From assembly GCA_937895775.1 (NCBI GenBank), contig CALBLD010000039.1, positions 1 through 10,755 on the forward strand: a DNA stretch of 10,755 nt, written 5' to 3'. This DNA comes from an uncultured Clostridia bacterium. Its GTDB lineage: Bacteria > Bacillota > Clostridia > Oscillospirales > CAG-272. Below are positions 1 to 6,404 of this stretch, piece by piece. A program made the position numbers and the translations under genes. Position 1 is the stretch's first letter. Each line of letters begins with the position of its first letter. Below the pieces are notes generated by a model. It was not told the DNA's origin. It ran no database searches and was given only the letters and a program-made list of their open reading frames with translations.

Positions 1-7
1 ATAAAAA

Positions 8-50
8 GCGAGTGTTCTTACAGCCTTTCAAATGCTGTAAGAACACTCGC
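8..50 (-). terminator. Rho-independent terminator of the tRNA unit
   Basis: A perfect 17-bp inverted repeat (arms 8-24 and 34-50, 9-nt loop 25-33) begins two bases after the encoded CCA end of tRNA-fMet. Read on the minus strand it is followed by CTTTTTAT-like sequence, the usual U tract of an intrinsic terminator. The stem is unusually long and without mismatch. It may also define the 3' boundary for tRNA end processing. Confidence 0.9.
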
Positions 51-52
51 CA

Positions 53-129
<77 letters not shown>

Positions 130-144
130 ATATATATCTTCGTT

Positions 145-233
145 TGGTGCCGGCGACCGGGATCGAACCGGTACGGGACTTTCGTCCCACCGGATTTTAA
201 GTCCGATGCGTCTGCCTGTTCCGCCACGCCGGC
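145..233 (-). tRNA. tRNA-Leu (anticodon TAA)
   Basis: This is an 89-nt class II tRNA on the minus strand. It has a perfect 7-bp acceptor stem (GCCGGCG/CGCCGGC), discriminator A, encoded CCA (TGG at 145-147 on the plus strand) and a long variable arm (GGGAC...GTCCC) typical of Leu tRNAs. The anticodon loop CTTAAAA gives anticodon TAA (plus positions 197-199), which reads UUA and UUG. It is the promoter-proximal member of a two-tRNA operon with fMet. The presumed start site is only about 15 nt upstream of the mature 5' end. Confidence 0.96.
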
Positions 234-256
234 GTCTTCTCCCAAACTGCCCGATT

Positions 257-285
257 ATTATATCACATCGCTGACGCTTTGTCAA
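257..285 (-). promoter_or_regulatory. Consensus sigma-A promoter of the tRNA operon
   Basis: On the minus strand TTGACA (plus 280-285), a 17-bp spacer and TATAAT (plus 257-262) match the vegetative consensus at every position. It points at tRNA-Leu, with predicted initiation near 250. Perfect promoters of this kind are typical of stable-RNA genes. Confidence 0.9.
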
Positions 286-345
286 GTGGTTTCGCAAAAT
301 CTTTATCCGCTTTTTGATTATTTTTTCGCCGATTCAAAAAATGTA

Positions 346-374
346 TTTACTTTTTTTCGGTTGCGTGATAAAAT
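346..374 (+). promoter_or_regulatory. Sigma-A promoter of the MIF-family gene
   Basis: TTTACT (346-351), a 17-bp spacer and TAAAAT (369-374) sit about 50 nt upstream of the start codon. Initiation is predicted near 381. An imperfect TGTGA-N8-TCACA repeat lies at the start site (380-397). The promoter faces away from the tRNA promoter, so the two units are divergent. Confidence 0.7.
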
Positions 375-426
375 ATCGGTGTGATGTCACGCTCACAGAT
401 TATTATATGCCCGGAGGAGATTATTT

Positions 427-768
427 ATGCCTTATATTGAAGTTAAAACAAATGTTGCCGTGGAAAAGAAAAAATCGGAACAACTGAAGGATGCGCTCGG
501 CAGTGCGATCGCCCTTATACCCGGAAAATCCGAACGCTGGCTTATGGTCGGCATTTCCGGCGGCGAAACAATCTACTTTTCGGGCAATGACCTGCCGTGT
601 GCAATGGCGAAGGTCAGTATCTTCGGTTCCGCCGAAAGAGAATATCTCGAAAAGCTGACATTTGCGATATGCAAAAAGTTCTCCGAGATTCTCGGTATTC
701 CGACAGACCGTACCTATGTCAGGTATCAGTTCTGCGACGACTGGGGCTGGAACGGCTCCGACTTCTGA
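427..768 (+). CDS. MIF/phenylpyruvate tautomerase family protein
   Basis: This 113-aa protein matches the macrophage migration inhibitory factor (tautomerase) fold over its whole length. It starts MPYIEVKTN, so after Met removal Pro becomes the N-terminal catalytic base of the family. Lys34 lies in 'PGKSERW', where MIF has its substrate-binding Lys. 'LPCAMAKVSIFG' matches the central beta region, and the C-terminal 'DRTYVRY...WGWNGSDF' parallels 'DRVYINY...VGWNNSTF' of MIF. Differences visible: the second Cys of the MIF CxxC is Ala, and the pocket Asn of YINY is Arg. Family members tautomerise keto-enol substrates such as phenylpyruvate as trimers; the real substrate here is unknown. The start is set by GGAGGAG at 413-419. 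The gene is monocistronic, between its own promoter and a terminator. Family assignment is firm; activity is inferred. Confidence 0.9.
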   Translation: MPYIEVKTNVAVEKKKSEQLKDALGSAIALIPGKSERWLMVGISGGETIYFSGNDLPCAMAKVSIFGSAEREYLEKLTFAICKKFSEILGIPTDRTYVRYQFCDDWGWNGSDF

Positions 769-780
769 CAATAATCCGCG

Positions 781-813
781 AACCGTCGGGTAAACCGACG
801 GTTTCTGTTTTTA
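781..813 (+). terminator. Terminator between the MIF gene and the convergent dihydroorotase-like gene
   Basis: A 9-bp stem AACCGTCGG / CCGACGGTT (781-789 and 795-803) with loop GTAAA is followed by TTCTGTTTTTA. It is convincing for the plus-strand MIF transcript. On the minus strand the hairpin lies just past the stop codon of the convergent gene but has no clear U tract, so it may only weakly terminate in that direction. Confidence 0.8.
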
Positions 814-2037
814 CATTATGACCCTTTCAACCGAGCCGGTCAGAATCTGCCCGATGTAGGGCGAGTTGCGCACGATCGACCGCGAGCGGAGCATGCTTTC
901 GGTAAACTCATACTCTTTGTCAATGTCGCAGACGGCGACTCTGCCGGGTGCGCCCACCTCGATCACGGCGTTTCTTCCGAGTATTTCCGCAGGAGCCTGC
1001 GACATGAGTCGATAAAGCGTGAACAGATCGGTGTATCCCGACCGTACAAGATTTGTAAGCGACACGGCAAACGCCGTCTGCAATCCGAGCATGCCGCGCG
1101 GAACATTTTCGAAGTCCGCGGACTTTTCGCTGACCGTAACCGGGCAGTGGTCGGTGGATATTGCATCAATCGTGCCGTCACAGATCGCCTCAATAAGCAT
1201 TTCGCAATCTTTGCGGCTTCTGAGCGGGGGCGCAAGTTTTACGTTGTTTCCGTAGAAGAGCATGTCCTCGGATGTCATCGAAAAATACTGAGGGGAGGTG
1301 TCCGCACTCACATTCACTCCTTCGCGCTTTGCTATCGATATGAGTCTTGCCGAACAGCCGGAGGACACCCCGCTTATATGGAGCCTGCAACCGCTTTTTG
1401 CGGCAAGCGTCAGGATTGTCGCACATCTGACATCCTCGGGTACACAGCCGTTTTTGCCGCCGCCTCTGTAGTCCGAAAAGTTTCCTTGCACGCGTCCGGT
1501 ATCCGCATGCATGATAAGCAGCCTGTCATTTTCCGCGCAATATTTCATGGTGCGGAAGATAAGCCCGGAATCTTCGGACGAATCATCCGCAAGCGCAAAT
1601 GCACCGGCGGAGATGAGAGTATCGAAATCGGATGCTTTTCCAAAAGCATCTGTCATCGACCCGACCGGGATTATGTCGCAGGGCAGCTGTCCCGATGCCG
1701 CGATTATTCTTGCTATCTGCTCGGGGGTGGTTACCGGTATCGGAGCGTGCGGAGCGGAAAGAAGACAGCCGTACCCCCCTGCGAGTGCCGCAGCGGCGGT
1801 TGTTCTGATGTCCTCGGTCCGTATGTACGGAGGAATGAACAGATGCGTGCGCAGATCGGTAAACGCCGGGAAAATTACATTACCGCGCGCGTTTACCGCA
1901 TGGTATCCCTTTTTCTGCGGGATATCACCGAGCGCGGTGATTATACCGCCGTTTATAAGTATGTCTGAAGCGATCAGCTTGCCGCTTTTCCGGTCGGGTA
2001 TGCGCCCGTTTTTTATAAGTATCGGTTTGTCGCTCAT
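811..2037 (-). CDS. Dihydroorotase-like amidohydrolase, probably not a canonical DHOase
   Basis: This 408-aa protein has the class I dihydroorotase/allantoinase architecture: a small beta domain (1-55), a TIM barrel and a C-terminal beta return. The start at 2037 gives a four-base ATGA overlap with the upstream stop; an upstream ATG in frame at 2079 lies inside that gene. Conserved landmarks are present: D61 and H65, 'ADDSSED' (D151), 'IMHADT' (H177), 'STDHCP' (D296) and 'KLAPPLRS'. Key residues are changed, however. The DxHxH metal motif reads D-L-R-T-H, the HVS His is Gly ('LHISGVSS', G223), the substrate Arg of HLREPG is lost (HLFIPP), and the Asn of MPNT is lost (SAPHAP). Genuine dihydroorotases (PyrC) close carbamoyl-aspartate to dihydroorotate. 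This one more likely has another substrate or is a pseudoenzyme, as PyrC' is in Pseudomonas ATCase. No other pyr gene is in the window. Confidence 0.8.
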   Translation of the reverse strand: MSDKPILIKNGRIPDRKSGKLIASDILINGGIITALGDIPQKKGYHAVNARGNVIFPAFTDLRTHLFIPPYIRTEDIRTTAAAALAGGYGCLLSAPHAPIPVTTPEQIARIIAASGQLPCDIIPVGSMTDAFGKASDFDTLISAGAFALADDSSEDSGLIFRTMKYCAENDRLLIMHADTGRVQGNFSDYRGGGKNGCVPEDVRCATILTLAAKSGCRLHISGVSSGCSARLISIAKREGVNVSADTSPQYFSMTSEDMLFYGNNVKLAPPLRSRKDCEMLIEAICDGTIDAISTDHCPVTVSEKSADFENVPRGMLGLQTAFAVSLTNLVRSGYTDLFTLYRLMSQAPAEILGRNAVIEVGAPGRVAVCDIDKEYEFTESMLRSRSIVRNSPYIGQILTGSVERVIM

Positions 2038-2621
2038 AGCAGAATGTATCCCTTTTTGTGTACTGTTGCGATCCTGCATCCTGTGGCTTCGAGTTTTTTT
2101 CTCAGATAGCTTATGTAGACCTCGGTGTTGTTTCCGTCGCAGCCGTCGAATACCGAGGAGCGCAGGACGTCCTTGGAAACGGCTTTTCCTCTGTTCGAAA
2201 GAAGAACGAGAAAGAGTCTGTACTCTTTTGGCGACAGTCCGATTCTGACTCCGTTTACGGTTATGCTGTCGGGTTCGGACACGGCTATTTCCGCCGAAAA
2301 CTGCTCTCTGCGGCTGTCGGGAGTGTCGGTATTGCCGCGTCTTGCATGCGCATGCGACGGTGCACCGAAGCGTTCACCGGCAAGAGCGACAAGCTCGTCG
2401 GTTCTGAACGGGCGTATCAGATCGGCACCGCGACCCTGCATGCGGGAAAATGTTATGTACTGATCCGCCTGCGGAGGCTCCGTGAAAGCATCAAGGTCGA
2501 TTACCGCAAGATCATATCTGCGGTTTGCTTTTGATGAGACGATAATCTGCGTATATCCCGCATTTTCAAGCACGATCTGTATCATTCTCGCAAAAAGGGT
2601 GTCGCCCGAGACAATATGCAT
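2034..2621 (-). CDS. OmpR-family transcriptional regulator with degenerate receiver domain
   Basis: This is a 195-aa protein. Residues about 118-195 form a clear OmpR/PhoB winged helix: 'LSPKEYRLFLVLLSNRGK', then 'TEVYISYLRKKLE' (recognition helix) and the C-terminal hairpin 'IATVHKKGYIL'. Residues 1-85 look like a receiver (beta-alpha repeats, 'YDLAVIDLD', 'LIRPFRTDEL'), but it is degenerate. The N-terminal acidic pair is reduced to 'SGD', the invariant Lys before Pro is Arg (R70), and only the phospho-acceptor-like D42 remains. A low-complexity linker (about 86-115) joins the domains. No histidine kinase is adjacent, so phosphorylation control is doubtful. It has its own strong promoter, and its stop overlaps the start of the dihydroorotase-like gene by four bases, implying translational coupling. 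Its target is unknown; autoregulation of this pair is plausible. Confidence 0.85.
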   Translation of the reverse strand: MHIVSGDTLFARMIQIVLENAGYTQIIVSSKANRRYDLAVIDLDAFTEPPQADQYITFSRMQGRGADLIRPFRTDELVALAGERFGAPSHAHARRGNTDTPDSRREQFSAEIAVSEPDSITVNGVRIGLSPKEYRLFLVLLSNRGKAVSKDVLRSSVFDGCDGNNTEVYISYLRKKLEATGCRIATVHKKGYILL

Positions 2622-2653
2622 GTAGAATCACCATCCTTCTTCAGTACAAAGAC

Positions 2654-2682
2654 ATTTTAACTTATTTTTGCCGCAAAGTCAA
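2654..2682 (-). promoter_or_regulatory. Sigma-A promoter of the regulator/dihydroorotase-like operon
   Basis: On the minus strand TTGACT (plus 2677-2682), a 17-bp spacer and TAAAAT (plus 2654-2659). Initiation is expected near 2647, leaving a leader of about 26 nt with AAGGATGGTGA upstream of the ATG at 2621. It lies downstream of the terminator of the MazF gene, so the two minus-strand units are separate. Confidence 0.8.
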
Positions 2683-2706
2683 GCAAAAAAAGAGATTTTT
2701 GACCTT

Positions 2707-2753
2707 AAAACGACGTCATATACCGACCCTGCGGCAATATGACGTCGCTTTTT
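2707..2753 (-). terminator. Terminator of the MazF-family toxin gene
   Basis: A perfect 11-bp repeat CGACGTCATAT / ATATGACGTCG (2711-2721 and 2737-2747) with a 15-nt loop starts seven bases after the toxin stop codon. On the minus strand it is followed by TTTT (plus 2707-2710). On the plus strand the run CTTTTTT follows, so it can act in both directions. Confidence 0.8.
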
Positions 2754-3164
2754 TCAGCCTATGGCGTTGCCGAAGCCGCCCGGTGCGTTGCCGCCCGGCT
2801 CTTCGGTCAGACCGAAGCTTACCGATATTGCATTGTTGACCTGCTGCATTGTATGATCGTCGAGATGCCCCATCTTTTCTTTGAGCCTCCGCTTGTCGAG
2901 AGTGCGTATCTGTTCAAGCAATATGACGCTGTCGCGGGCAAGCCCGTAGGATTCGGCATCCGCCGTGTCGCTTCTGCACACGTCGATATGTGTCGGCAGT
3001 TTGTTTTTTGAAAGGCGGCTCGTGATCGCCGCGGCGATCACGGTCGGGCTGTATCTGTTACCGACATCATTTTGCACGATAAGTACCGGACGAAGTCCGC
3101 CCTGTTCAGAGCCGATGACCGGAGAAAGGTCAGCGTAATAAATGTCTCCCCGTTTTACTGTCAT
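2754..3164 (-). CDS. ndoA: MazF/PemK-family mRNA endoribonuclease (EndoA type)
   Basis: This 136-aa protein aligns closely with Bacillus subtilis EndoA (MazF). The N-terminus 'VKRGDIYYADLSPV', then 'GSEQGGLRPVLIVQND', 'AAAITSR', 'KLPTHID', 'LARDSVILLEQIRTLD' and 'HLDD' are all family signatures. The residues that act in EndoA catalysis, R25 and T48, are both present. EndoA cleaves single-stranded mRNA at UACAU-type sites; the sequence preference here is unknown. The start at 3164 is supported by AAAGGA seven bases upstream; the 33 codons of open frame before it lack family similarity. Compared with the 116-aa EndoA it carries an extra Gly-rich tail of about 20 residues (TEEPGGNAPGGFGNAIG). 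No EndoAI/MazE antitoxin is encoded immediately upstream, where B. subtilis has it: that space is 259 nt of regulatory DNA. Confidence 0.93.
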   Translation of the reverse strand: MTVKRGDIYYADLSPVIGSEQGGLRPVLIVQNDVGNRYSPTVIAAAITSRLSKNKLPTHIDVCRSDTADAESYGLARDSVILLEQIRTLDKRRLKEKMGHLDDHTMQQVNNAISVSFGLTEEPGGNAPGGFGNAIG

Positions 3165-3423
3165 ATACAGTCCTTTCCGAAGGTGTACGGATACCGTAAC
3201 AAACCTTCGTTTGTTTGTTTTGTCCCGATATAAGTTTTTCCCGGCTCTGACCGTATTAAACACACCGGAAAAAATTATTCATTTTCAGTATAAGCAAAAA
3301 CAGGATATTTGACATCACAGCCATGTCGAATTTGAACTTTTTGTGACTTTTGCGTCCGGTCTTGACAAACACCTCTTTTTGATATAAAATAAATATGAAT
3401 GTTCTGAAAGCATTGGTGATAGC
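3165..3423. promoter_or_regulatory. Divergent intergenic region between ndoA and the prephenate-dehydratase-like operon
   Basis: This stretch of 259 nt has no credible ORF. Near the toxin start are a short palindrome TACGG-ATA-CCGTA (3186-3198) and an abutting hairpin AACAAAC-CTTC-GTTTGTT (3198-3215), both probably in the toxin mRNA leader. A TATACT box on the minus strand (plus 3288-3293) may be the toxin's -10, but it lacks a good -35. The right end holds the strong plus-strand promoter listed separately. Confidence 0.5.
3362..3390 (+). promoter_or_regulatory. Sigma-A promoter of the three-gene operon
   Basis: TTGACA (3362-3367), a 17-bp spacer and TAAAAT (3385-3390) lie immediately upstream of the prephenate-dehydratase-like gene. 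The leader is only about 27 nt. No other strong promoter or terminator is visible before 6400, so it probably drives all three genes. Confidence 0.85.
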
Positions 3424-4341
3424 ATGGATGTATCGGCAATCATTCTGTCAAATCTATATGAAAACGGAAATCTGCTCGGCAGGGATCTGGAGGTCAGACT
3501 TTCGCATCTTTCCGAACTTGCCGACTGTATAGCTTCGGGAAGTCCCGCGTCGGATACCGACGGCTTCAGAGACAGTTTTTTTACCGCACGCGAGGATTTG
3601 CTGCATGCTTATCGGCATACGGTGAGCAAAGGAACGGCACCCGTCTGTCGCGAAAGCGTCGGATATATCTTCGATCGGCTGTCGGTTGCGGACATGGCTG
3701 AACTCTGCCGCAGGATAGCGTCGAAAAACGCCTCCCCTTACGGTAAAACCGAGACGAAACGTATAGAAAGTGCACGGATTGCCTGCTTCAGAACCCCTCT
3801 TTCCGAGGCGGCTTATCGCATATTTGCAAAGGAACTGCCGATGGCTTCGGCTGTTTTCAGTGATGATTTTGCTTCCTCGTGCGAGGATGTTTACAGCCAT
3901 CACGCGGATTTTTGCATCCTTCCGGTTTCGGACAGCGACGACGGTGCGCTTCTTCCGTTTATCAAGCTTGCGTACAGGTATGAGCTGTTTGCTCCGCTTG
4001 CGTGCGAAACGGTATCCGACGGAGAGAGGGTGTCGAGATTCTGTCTGTTCGGGCAGGATCGATTTTACAGGCGCGGGTCGGACACCATGGACGTTCTTGT
4101 TTCGGTTGCTGCCGAAAATCTCGGAAAGCTGTTGTGCGGGCTTGAACAGCTCGGCGCAGTGTGTGAAAACATCGCCGATCTGCCGGGATCGATGTTCGAG
4201 GACGAGGATTATTACCTGAGCCTGCGCTTTGGCAAGGACGGTCCGGAACAGATATTGCTTTTTCTCAGACTTTTTGCACTGTCGGTATCTCTTTGCGGGA
4301 TATACAAATGCATAGGATCGGCAGATAAAAGGAAAAAATGA
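3424..4341 (+). CDS. Divergent prephenate-dehydratase/ACT-like protein of unknown function
   Basis: This 305-aa soluble protein is not confidently assignable. Residues about 115-210 resemble the prephenate dehydratase fold: a first strand 'RIACFRTPLSEAA', then 'SCEDVYSHHADFCILPVSD' in the place of 'sFedvf..v..g.aDygvvPIENS'. This is followed by a hydrophobic 'LLPFIKLAYRYELFA' and 'VSRFCLFG', the counterpart of the catalytic TRF motif. Residues about 222-297 look like an ACT domain ('MDVLVSVAAENLGKLLCGL', 'YYLSLRFG'). The PIENS segment is replaced by PVSDSDDG and TRF by SRF, so dehydratase activity is questionable. The first 110 residues are helical and unrecognised; they do not clearly match chorismate mutase. 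The ribosome-binding site is weak (GGTGAT close to the ATG). First gene of an operon with a TSCPD protein and a phosphohexomutase. The ORF itself is secure; the fold call is tentative. Confidence 0.55.
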   Translation: MDVSAIILSNLYENGNLLGRDLEVRLSHLSELADCIASGSPASDTDGFRDSFFTAREDLLHAYRHTVSKGTAPVCRESVGYIFDRLSVADMAELCRRIASKNASPYGKTETKRIESARIACFRTPLSEAAYRIFAKELPMASAVFSDDFASSCEDVYSHHADFCILPVSDSDDGALLPFIKLAYRYELFAPLACETVSDGERVSRFCLFGQDRFYRRGSDTMDVLVSVAAENLGKLLCGLEQLGAVCENIADLPGSMFEDEDYYLSLRFGKDGPEQILLFLRLFALSVSLCGIYKCIGSADKRKK

Positions 4342-4369
4342 TATAAGAGAAAGGTTGGAACTTTGGATT

Positions 4370-4630
4370 ATGAAAACATTTACCTATACGCCGCACGGTG
4401 TGTGTTCAAGACAGATCGAAATTACCGTTGACGGCGACAGAATCGTTTCGGTACGTTTTACCGGCGGTTGCAGCGGAAATACACAGGGAGTTGCCGCACT
4501 CATCGGCGGCATGAAGATTGACGAGGCAATAGAAAGACTCGGCGGAATAAAATGCGGCGGGAAGCCGACGTCATGTCCCGACCAGCTTTCAAAGGCACTC
4601 GAACAGATAAAAGCCGAGAGTGTCGGATAA
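4370..4630 (+). CDS. TSCPD domain-containing four-cysteine protein (TIGR03905 type)
   Basis: An 86-aa protein with the signature T-S-C-P-D near its C-terminus (residues 67-71) and a conserved four-Cys pattern (C12, C34, C62, C69) in 'GVCSRQIE', 'FTGGCSGN', 'IKCGGKP' and 'TSCPDQL'. The TSCPD module also occurs at the C-terminus of class II ribonucleotide reductases; free-standing small versions are common in Clostridia and have no established function. The Cys set suggests metal or Fe-S binding (inference). I chose ATG 4370 because similarity to the family begins there; a TTG at 4355 in frame would add five residues. It lies 28 nt after the upstream gene and 45 nt before the phosphohexomutase, consistent with cotranscription. 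Confidence 0.9.
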   Translation: MKTFTYTPHGVCSRQIEITVDGDRIVSVRFTGGCSGNTQGVAALIGGMKIDEAIERLGGIKCGGKPTSCPDQLSKALEQIKAESVG

Positions 4631-4675
4631 CCTTTTTGTAAATTAGTGCCGTATCTGCGGCAGGGAGGATTGTTT

Positions 4676-6400
4676 ATGATGGATTATATGGCAGGCTATC
4701 GCCGTTTTCTCGAATCGGATAAGGTTGATGAGAAGACAAAGGAAGAGCTTCGTGCCATTGAGGGCAACGAAAAGGAGATAGAGCTTCGCTTTTTCAGGTA
4801 TCTTGAATTCGGAACCGCAGGACTGCGCGGAACCATGATGGCAGGTACCAACGCCATGAATGTTTACACTGTCGCACATGCGACCCAGGGCTTTGCCAAT
4901 CTGATAATAAAAGAAGGAAAGCAGGAGCGCGGCGTTGTTGTCGGAAGAGACAGCCGCAACAACAGCGAGCTTTTCGCAAGGGTGACCGCATCGGTGCTTG
5001 CCGCAAACGGGATAAAGGTCTATTTTCACGACGCTCTGCGTCCGACCCCGGTGCTTTCATTTTCGATACGTTATCTCGGATGCATTGCGGGAGTAAACAT
5101 TACAGCGTCGCACAATCCGAAGGAATACAACGGTTACAAGGCATATTGGGAAGACGGCGCACAGCTTTCGCTTGAACAGGCAGACATTGTTTCGTCGTTC
5201 ATCGCAAATACCGATATATTTGACGGAGTAAGAACCACCGATTTTGACAAGGCGGTTGAGGACGGAAAGATCGAAATAGTCGGTGCAATGATCGATGATG
5301 CCTTTGTTGCGAACGTAACGGCTCAGAGAGTTGATGTCAATGCAATTCCCGCGGTTGCGGACGATCTGAAGATTGTATACACTCCGCTTCACGGATGCGG
5401 TTACAGACTTGTACCGGAGGTACTTCGTCTTTGCGGAGTAAAGCATCTCTATACGGTATGGCAGCAGATGGTGCTTGACGGCAATTTCCCGACTGTCGCA
5501 CAGCCCAATCCCGAATATCCGGAGGCACTTGCGCTCGGCGCAAAGCTTGCAGAGAAGGTCGGGTCAGATCTCGTTATAGCCACCGACCCGGATGCCGACA
5601 GAGTCGGAATCATGGTAAGAAGTTCCGACGGCAATTTTGTCACTATGACCGGAAATCAGGTCGGCGCACTGCTTCTTGATTATATCCTTACCGCATATGA
5701 AAATACAGGTACAATGCCGGACGGACCGTATGCGGTCAAGACGATCGTTTCGACCGAAATGGCAACCAAAATCTGCAACGAACACCACGTGAAGATATTC
5801 AATGTGCTTACCGGATTCAAGTTTATCGGAGAGGTCATCAAAAAGCATGACGATGTCGGCGTAGGGCATTATCTGTTCGGCTTTGAGGAGTCTTACGGAT
5901 ACCTCAAGGGAACCTATGCGAGAGACAAAGACAGCGTTGTTGCGGTCATGCTCATAACAGAAATGGCTGCCTATTATAAAGCAAAAAATATGACTCTTTA
6001 TGATGCGATGGAAGCACTTTACGAGCGTTACGGCTATTATAAAGAGGCAACCGTCAATGTCGTGATGAAGGGACTTGACGGACTTGAAAAGATGGCGGCA
6101 CTTATGGAGGGTATCAGAAAAGAGCCTCCGAAGGAACTCGGCGGCAGAAAGGTTGTCGCAATGCGCGACTATCTGACCGAAAAGATCACAAACATCGAGA
6201 CGGGTGAAGTCACGCCCACAGGTCTGCCGAAATCGAATGTGCTTTATTTCGAGACAACAGGCGGAAATGTCGTGGTTATCCGTCCGTCGGGTACCGAGCC
6301 GAAGGTCAAGATATATCTGCTTGTAAACGGCGACTGCGCACAGTCTGCCGAAAAGACGATGGAAGAATTCAGAAACAGCATATCGGGCTGGACAAAATAA
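4676..6400 (+). CDS. Alpha-D-phosphohexomutase (phosphoglucomutase/phosphomannomutase)
   Basis: A 574-aa cytosolic enzyme of the PgcA-type bacterial phosphoglucomutases, interconverting hexose-1-phosphate and hexose-6-phosphate through a phosphoserine. All four active-site motifs are visible in order: the phosphoserine loop 'TASHNPKEYNGYK' (Ser145), the Mg-binding 'DPDADR' (304-309), the sugar-binding 'GFEESYGY' (402-409) and the phosphate-binding 'RPSGTEPK' (536 onward). The N-terminal 'FGTAGLRGTM' matches the family too. Length is usual for this subfamily. The start at 4676 follows AGGGAGG with a 7-nt gap; an in-frame GTG at 4646 precedes that site and is unlikely. Last gene of its operon. 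The likely role is glycogen/cell-wall precursor supply via glucose-1-phosphate. Glucose versus mannose preference cannot be read from sequence. Confidence 0.95.
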   Translation: MMDYMAGYRRFLESDKVDEKTKEELRAIEGNEKEIELRFFRYLEFGTAGLRGTMMAGTNAMNVYTVAHATQGFANLIIKEGKQERGVVVGRDSRNNSELFARVTASVLAANGIKVYFHDALRPTPVLSFSIRYLGCIAGVNITASHNPKEYNGYKAYWEDGAQLSLEQADIVSSFIANTDIFDGVRTTDFDKAVEDGKIEIVGAMIDDAFVANVTAQRVDVNAIPAVADDLKIVYTPLHGCGYRLVPEVLRLCGVKHLYTVWQQMVLDGNFPTVAQPNPEYPEALALGAKLAEKVGSDLVIATDPDADRVGIMVRSSDGNFVTMTGNQVGALLLDYILTAYENTGTMPDGPYAVKTIVSTEMATKICNEHHVKIFNVLTGFKFIGEVIKKHDDVGVGHYLFGFEESYGYLKGTYARDKDSVVAVMLITEMAAYYKAKNMTLYDAMEALYERYGYYKEATVNVVMKGLDGLEKMAALMEGIRKEPPKELGGRKVVAMRDYLTEKITNIETGEVTPTGLPKSNVLYFETTGGNVVVIRPSGTEPKVKIYLLVNGDCAQSAEKTMEEFRNSISGWTK

Positions 6401-6404
6401 CAAT

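Noticed and set aside
380..397. TGTGA-N8-TCACA as a CRP-type operator
   Set aside because: The spacing is eight rather than six and the flanks are not symmetrical. A CRP/FNR site is not supported, though the weak repeat is noted with the MIF promoter.
1147..1968. Plus-strand open frame of 273 codons
   Set aside because: It lies wholly antisense to the dihydroorotase-like gene, has no ribosome-binding site and no recognisable motif; it reflects codon bias of the real gene.
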